From Candidatus Uhrbacteria bacterium RIFOXYB12_FULL_58_10 (GTDB lineage: Bacteria; Patescibacteriota; Patescibacteriia; UBA9934; GWF2-40-263), in assembly GCA_943348955.1 (NCBI GenBank), contig CALQZE010000034.1, positions 1-5,616 of the forward strand: a DNA stretch of 5,616 bases, read 5' to 3'. Below the pieces are notes generated by a model that searched no databases, was not told where the DNA came from, and saw only the letters and a list, made by a program, of their open reading frames with translations. Positions 1 to 5,616 of the stretch are shown piece by piece. Every line of letters begins with the position of its first letter. The first letter of the stretch is position 1. Position numbers and translations under genes: made by a program.

Positions 1-876
1 ACGTCTGTCGGTTTTCAAATCGGACCTCGATTGAATGCTGCAGGACGCATGAAACATGCAAGCGACGCTCTTGAATTGTTGATTGAAGAAGATGAAACGG
101 TTGCGATAGAGAAAGCGATAAAACTGCAGGAGATCAATAAATCACGACAAGTACGTTCCGAAGAAATGTATAAAGAAGCAAAAGAACTTCTTGGAGATGC
201 GACAGATATTCGATGCATCATTCTTGCAAAAGAAGGATGGGGAGCGGGACTTGTTGGACTTGTTGCAGGAAAATTGATGAATGAATTCAATGTTCCTGTG
301 TTTGTGTTTGGAAAAGAAGGTGAAAATTATGTTGGTTCCGGACGCAGTAATGCCATTGTCGATTTAATGCCCGCACTTCATGCATCGTCACTTCATCTTG
401 ATAAATACGGTGGACATCCGCAAGCATGCGGATTGTCGATCAAAGGCGATGAAAATTTTTCGCTCGCGACATCGATCATGCGACAAGCCATCGAATCTGC
501 TATTGAGACGGCAGATTTATCACCGACGTGTGCTGTTGATGTTGAGATCGCTCTTGATGATGTTTCGTGGTCGCTTTTCGAAGGTGTTGAACGTTGCCGT
601 CCGCATGGAATGGGAAATCCACCACCATTGTTCACCTCTTATCGTGTTCGTGTGGTTGCCTTAAGTACGGTTGGTGCGGATGCAAAACATTTGCGTCTGA
701 CGGTTCAATCAACGCGTGGTAAAATATTGAAGATGATTGGTTTTAAGTTTGGAGAATGGATCGGAAAGATTCATTTGAATGATGAAATTGATGTTCTGTT
801 TGAAATATCTGTAAATGAATGGAATGGAAATAGAGAACTTCAGGGAAAAGTTGTTGATTTGAAATTATCAGAATAA
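1..876 (+). CDS. recJ: Single-stranded-DNA-specific exonuclease RecJ, C-terminal part (5' end outside window)
   Basis: RecJ degrades single-stranded DNA 5' to 3' in recombination and mismatch/base-excision repair. The reading frame is open from base 1, so this is the last 291 residues of a protein usually about 550-600 long; the DHH catalytic half lies upstream. Visible family signatures, numbered from base 1, are IGPRLNAAGRM at 7-17, the DHHA1 segment with GW at 79-80, GSGRS at 112-116, GGH at 137-139, PHGMGNP at 201-207, and a C-terminal OB-fold (about 208-291) containing NEWNGN. The usual GWHxG is GWGAG here, so the His after Trp is missing; the remaining motifs look intact. The TTG at 31 could be mistaken for a start but falls inside the conserved RLNAAGR motif, so it is internal. 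The stop is TAA at 874-876, with rnhA 8 nt downstream and probably co-transcribed. Confidence 0.93.
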   Translation, partial: TSVGFQIGPRLNAAGRMKHASDALELLIEEDETVAIEKAIKLQEINKSRQVRSEEMYKEAKELLGDATDIRCIILAKEGWGAGLVGLVAGKLMNEFNVPVFVFGKEGENYVGSGRSNAIVDLMPALHASSLHLDKYGGHPQACGLSIKGDENFSLATSIMRQAIESAIETADLSPTCAVDVEIALDDVSWSLFEGVERCRPHGMGNPPPLFTSYRVRVVALSTVGADAKHLRLTVQSTRGKILKMIGFKFGEWIGKIHLNDEIDVLFEISVNEWNGNRELQGKVVDLKLSE

Positions 877-884
877 CCTTACGT

Positions 885-1319
885 ATGCCGCACAAATACG
901 AACATATTCGCATTTATTCAGACGGAGGGTCGCGTGGTAACCCAGGTCCTGCGGCTTCCGGAGCGGTTTTAAAATCCATGAACGGATCTATTGAAGGCGA
1001 AACAATTGCAACAGCATCAAAGTATCTTGGTCATGACACAAATAATCAAGCAGAATATACGGCGATCATCATCGGACTTGAGAAAGCAAAAGCTCTTGGA
1101 GCAATGGCAGTCGAGCTTTATATGGATTCAGAACTTGCTGTGAAGCAATTGAAAGGAGAATATCGCGTAAAGAATCCGGAGATTGCAAAACGATTTTTGG
1201 AAGTAAAAAATTTATTGACGCAATTCGATCACGTAAAAATCAAACACGTTCGTCGAGAATTGAATAAAGAAGCGGATGCGATCGTGAATGAAGTATTAGA
1301 TGAGAAGTCGAGAAGTTAG
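885..1319 (+). CDS. rnhA: Ribonuclease HI family protein
   Basis: This enzyme cleaves the RNA strand of RNA-DNA hybrids with two metal ions, for example at primers and R-loops. The 144 residues contain the four expected catalytic acids: D13 in YSDGGSRGNPGPA, E57 in NNQAEYTA, D81 in YMDSELAV and D131 in NKEADAIVN, with the HVRRELN segment preceding the last. It is the short type: the Trp/Lys-rich basic handle of E. coli RNase HI is not evident, and it resembles the compact YpdQ-like group. The ATG at 885 places YSDGG at the usual distance from the N-terminus; no Shine-Dalgarno motif precedes it. The last residues (EKSRS) and the TAG stop are encoded by the first copy of a 15-bp tandem repeat and its junction with the second, so the native C-terminus may have been altered by that repeat. 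The gene probably forms an operon with recJ. Confidence 0.92.
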   Translation: MPHKYEHIRIYSDGGSRGNPGPAASGAVLKSMNGSIEGETIATASKYLGHDTNNQAEYTAIIIGLEKAKALGAMAVELYMDSELAVKQLKGEYRVKNPEIAKRFLEVKNLLTQFDHVKIKHVRRELNKEADAIVNEVLDEKSRS

Positions 1320-1332
1320 AAGTCGAGAAGTT
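1303..1332. repeat. Tandem direct repeat, two perfect 15-bp copies
   Basis: The unit AGAAGTCGAGAAGTT occurs twice back to back (1303-1317 and 1318-1332) without mismatch. Each unit is an AGAAGTCG octamer plus a heptamer AGAAGTT. The first copy encodes the C-terminus of the RNase H, and the copy junction creates its TAG stop at 1317-1319. Related octamers recur inside pilM at 1809-1845. Confidence 0.9.
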
Positions 1333-1385
1333 ATGAAGAAAGGGTTGTGATGTTTTCCACTTTTCAACTTCTCTTTTCGACTTCT
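1318..1385. repeat. Imperfect inverted repeat between rnhA and pilM
   Basis: The second 15-mer (1318-1332) pairs with 1366-1385 in two blocks. AGAAGTCGA (1318-1326) is complementary to TCGACTTCT (1377-1385), and GAAGTT (1327-1332) is complementary to AACTTC (1366-1371). This leaves a 5-nt bulge at 1372-1376 and a 33-nt loop. No clean T-tract follows, so it is not a canonical rho-independent terminator, although it could slow polymerase or protect the recJ-rnhA mRNA 3' end. It lies immediately upstream of the pilM -10 element. It could equally be a small palindromic dispersed element. Confidence 0.7.
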
Positions 1386-1387
1386 TC

Positions 1388-1407
1388 TATGTTATAATCA
1401 CATCACT
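1388..1407 (+). promoter_or_regulatory. Extended -10 promoter of pilM, predicted leaderless or near-leaderless
   Basis: A perfect TATAAT (1393-1398) is preceded by TGT (1390-1392), giving an extended -10 (TGn). No convincing -35 lies 16-18 bp upstream. Only 9 nt separate the -10 from the ATG at 1408, so initiation about 7 nt downstream of the -10 would leave a leader of roughly 0-3 nt. The ligA promoter has the same architecture and spacing. Confidence 0.75.
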
Positions 1408-2523
1408 ATGGGATTATTTGGAGGATCAAAAAAGAATACCTATCTTGGCGTCGATATTGGCGGAAGCAGTATTAAAGTTGTCGAACTCGCCAATGAAAAA
1501 GGACGTGCACGTTTAATGACGTACGGATATTTAGAACTTCCGTTGCAGGATGGGGGCGATGGTTTGTTAGATCAACCAAAAAAAGCTGGAGAGTTGCTTG
1601 CGCAAATTTGTAAAGAATCGGATGTAAAAGCAACGCAAGCCATGACCGCACTTCAAACAGCAAATGTTTTCTCTACAATTCTTGCGCTTCCAAAATCAAA
1701 AGATCCAAAACAACTCAAACCGCTTATCGATGTTGAGTTGGCAAAGTTGGCACCTCTTCCTGTTTCAGAAATGATCACATACTCGACGTTTATTGATGGA
1801 GAAAAAAAAGAAGTCGAGAAGCCGAGAAGTCAAGAAGTTGAGAAGGATGGTGTCGTAAAGAAGAATGTAAAAGATAAATTTACACGCGTCCTTGTGACAG
1901 GTGCGGCAAAAACGTTGGTTCAAAAGTATATTGATGTCTTTAAAATAGCAAAGTTGAATTTACAAGCGATTGACACAGAATCTTTTGCTCTTATTAGAGC
2001 ATTGATCGGAAAAGATAAAGGAGCGATCATGATTTTGGATTTAGGATCGCGTCGTACGAATTTGTTTGTTGTTGAGAAGGGGATTCCGTTTGTCGCACGC
2101 AGTATCAACCTTGGTGGAGATTCTGTTACCAAGCGGATTGTGGAACAAATGCAAATGAATGAAGAAGATGCAGAACGCGCAAAACGTGATCTCGGGATCG
2201 CTGGTAATGGCGGAACAGGCGGACTTCCAAAAATTTTGGAACCGATCATGCAACCGATTGTGAATGAAATCCGTTTTGCATTTCAATTGTATGCAAATAT
2301 GGAACTCACAGAAATCAAACGTGTTGAAAAAATCATTTTAACGGGCGGATCATCTCATTTGCCGCACATTCCAGAATATCTTTCTGAAACATTAAACATG
2401 AATGTCTATCGCGGTGACCCTTGGGCGCGTGTAGTCTATCCAAAAGATTTAGCAACTGTTCTTGAAGAAATTGGTCCGCGTATGGCGGTTGCTGTCGGAC
2501 TTGCGATGCGAGAAATGGATTAA
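1408..2523 (+). CDS. pilM: Type IV pilus assembly protein PilM (actin-like ATPase)
   Basis: PilM is a cytoplasmic actin-fold protein that binds the N-terminus of PilN and links the inner-membrane pilus platform to the assembly machinery. The 371 residues show the ASKHA nucleotide-binding signatures in order: phosphate-1 motif D16-IGGSSIK, phosphate-2 motif D211-LGSRRTNL, and adenosine motif ILTGGSSHLP with TGG at 312-314. The C-terminus (PRMAVAVGLAMRE) is typical of the family. An unusual lysine/glutamate-rich loop at about 132-158 is partly encoded by an octamer tandem repeat (1809-1845), yet the frame is kept and the flanking family sequence (FTRVLVTGAAK) resumes normally. The ATG at 1408 fits both the short N-terminus of the family and the -10 element 9 nt upstream. 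It heads a unit with the receiver gene (1 nt gap) and the pilin. The usual downstream pilN and pilO are absent here. Confidence 0.93.
   Translation: MGLFGGSKKNTYLGVDIGGSSIKVVELANEKGRARLMTYGYLELPLQDGGDGLLDQPKKAGELLAQICKESDVKATQAMTALQTANVFSTILALPKSKDPKQLKPLIDVELAKLAPLPVSEMITYSTFIDGEKKEVEKPRSQEVEKDGVVKKNVKDKFTRVLVTGAAKTLVQKYIDVFKIAKLNLQAIDTESFALIRALIGKDKGAIMILDLGSRRTNLFVVEKGIPFVARSINLGGDSVTKRIVEQMQMNEEDAERAKRDLGIAGNGGTGGLPKILEPIMQPIVNEIRFAFQLYANMELTEIKRVEKIILTGGSSHLPHIPEYLSETLNMNVYRGDPWARVVYPKDLATVLEEIGPRMAVAVGLAMREMD
1809..1845. repeat. Octamer tandem repeat inside pilM
   Basis: Four full copies plus five bases of an 8-bp unit, AGAAGTYR: AGAAGTCG, AGAAGCCG, AGAAGTCA, AGAAGTTG, AGAAG. Because 8 is not a multiple of 3 the frame rotates through the copies, giving the peptide EVEKPRSQEVEK (residues 135-146). 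The unit matches the octamer of the repeat at 1303-1332, so both belong to one family. It falls in a likely surface loop between conserved PilM segments. Confidence 0.85.
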
Positions 2524-2524
2524 T

Positions 2525-2902
2525 ATGCCAAAAAAGAAACCTTCTATTCTTATCATCGATCCGGATACGCATCTTGCGGATATTTTACATGCGCGTTTTC
2601 AGTTGGAAGGTTGGACGACACGCGTTGCAAAATCCATTGAACAAGCGAAGAAAATGCTTGTGCGGAAAACAAGTGATCTCGTTTTGCTTGATCCGGCTCA
2701 TGAATCAGAATCGCAAACACGAGCACTTGAACTCATTGATGATACAGCAGACCGCGCACGCAAGTTAATCGTTTACACAGGAGCCCTCACACGCGGTGCG
2801 CAAACTCTTTGGAAACAGTCTCCTGCTTCCGCTGTCATTCGAAAAGGAGAACATTCCGTTTCTGATTTTGTAAAAAAGATCAAAAAAATTCATTCGCTCT
2901 AA
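2525..2902 (+). CDS. Stand-alone response-regulator receiver domain protein
   Basis: The 125 residues form a single CheY-like receiver with no output domain. Predicted key positions line up closely with CheY numbering: acidic residue D12 after the first beta strand (ILIID), phospho-acceptor D56 in DLVLLDP, T85 in LIVYTG and K107 in VIRKGE. The second residue of the usual acidic pair is Pro (D12-P13-D14), so metal binding, and hence phosphorylation, may be weakened or rely on D14. The start is the ATG at 2525, 1 nt after the pilM stop; an in-frame upstream extension to 2462 would lie inside pilM and lacks family sequence. The position between pilM and a pilin suggests a role in pilus control, perhaps by protein-protein contact, but partner and kinase are not visible. 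The receiver fold is well supported; the specific function is unknown. Confidence 0.82.
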   Translation: MPKKKPSILIIDPDTHLADILHARFQLEGWTTRVAKSIEQAKKMLVRKTSDLVLLDPAHESESQTRALELIDDTADRARKLIVYTGALTRGAQTLWKQSPASAVIRKGEHSVSDFVKKIKKIHSL

Positions 2903-2911
2903 TTTTCTTGT

Positions 2912-5498
<2,587 letters not shown>

Positions 5499-5516
5499 TT
5501 GGGCTATTTGAACCAT

Positions 5517-5616
5517 ATGATATTTACAGACGACGACGTACGCAAAATTGCCAAGCTTTCACGCCTTCATCTCTCAGATGAGGAAATTCCAACGTATCGA
5601 GAACAACTCGGTTCGA
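5517..5616 (+). CDS. gatC: Asp-tRNA(Asn)/Glu-tRNA(Gln) amidotransferase subunit C, N-terminal part (3' end outside window)
   Basis: GatC is the small subunit that stabilises the GatCAB complex, which amidates misacylated Glu-tRNA(Gln) or Asp-tRNA(Asn). The first 33 residues are visible out of the usual 90-100. They show the family N-terminus: an acidic start, then VRKIAKLSRLHLSDEEIPTY and EQL, matching the VxKIAxLARLxLxxEE pattern. The ATG at 5517 gives the normal N-terminal length. It lies 18 nt after the ligA stop with neither a terminator nor a convincing promoter between, so co-transcription with ligA is likely; gatA and gatB would be expected downstream or elsewhere. Confidence 0.9.
   Translation, partial: MIFTDDDVRKIAKLSRLHLSDEEIPTYREQLGS

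Noticed and set aside
1352..1361. Possible DnaA-box-like sequence TTTTCCACT in the rnhA-pilM gap
   Set aside because: Single imperfect match, no cluster of boxes, no AT-rich unwinding region and no dnaA or dnaN nearby; expected by chance.
1318..1390. Rho-independent terminator for recJ-rnhA
   Set aside because: The inverted repeat has a long 33-nt loop, a 5-nt bulge and no T-run after the stem, so I list it only as a repeat.
1303..1845. CRISPR array formed by the 15-bp and 8-bp repeats
   Set aside because: The units are tandem without unique spacers, much too short, and no cas genes are present.
2462..2524. Upstream start for the receiver protein inside pilM
   Set aside because: The added 21 residues are the out-of-frame shadow of the conserved PilM C-terminus; the ATG at 2525 puts the first beta strand where receivers normally begin.
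5499..5516. Separate gatC promoter (TATTTG at 5505-5510)
   Set aside because: Only the first three bases fit a -10, the spacing to the ATG (6 nt) differs from the two good promoters, and nothing terminates ligA transcription before it.

Overview
The window reads as ordinary bacterial chromosome, most likely from a Patescibacteria (CPR, Parcubacteria-like) genome. This is inferred from several things together: a LigA with CPR-style deviations at otherwise conserved positions, gatC immediately after ligA, a short pilM-receiver-pilin cluster, tight gene packing, no Shine-Dalgarno motif at any of the six visible starts, moderately low GC by eye, and TAA/TAG as the only stops seen. No search could be run, so the assignment is provisional. 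All genes lie on the + strand and no mobile element with a transposase is present.

Layout. 1-876 is the C-terminal half of recJ (single-strand 5'-3' exonuclease), cut by the window edge. 885-1319 is a complete small RNase HI. The 1303-1388 region holds a tandem repeat of a 15-mer with an inverted copy; it supplies the RNase H stop codon and runs into the next promoter. 1408-2523 is pilM (actin-like type IV pilus assembly ATPase). It is followed after 1 nt by a stand-alone response-regulator receiver (2525-2902) and after 9 nt by a type IV pilin-like protein (2912-3415). A strong rho-independent terminator (3437-3477) closes this pilus operon. The ligA promoter lies directly against the terminator, followed by a full-length NAD+-dependent DNA ligase (3495-5498) and the start of gatC (5517 to the edge).

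How the parts fit. RecJ, RNase HI and LigA are housekeeping enzymes of repair and Okazaki-fragment maturation, and GatC belongs to tRNA-dependent amidation. The middle block is a three-gene pilus unit, possibly with a signalling component. No gap exceeds 120 bases, so there is no unexplained non-coding stretch.

Most worth a second look: (1) two near-identical extended -10 promoters at pilM and ligA, each ending exactly 9 nt before the ATG, which predicts leaderless or nearly leaderless mRNAs; (2) an AGAAGTYG octamer repeat family present both between genes and inside the pilM coding sequence; (3) a pilin with Lys instead of Gly at the prepilin cleavage site; (4) LigA substitutions at three nucleotide-contacting positions. 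I do not see a new multi-gene defence or mobile system here.
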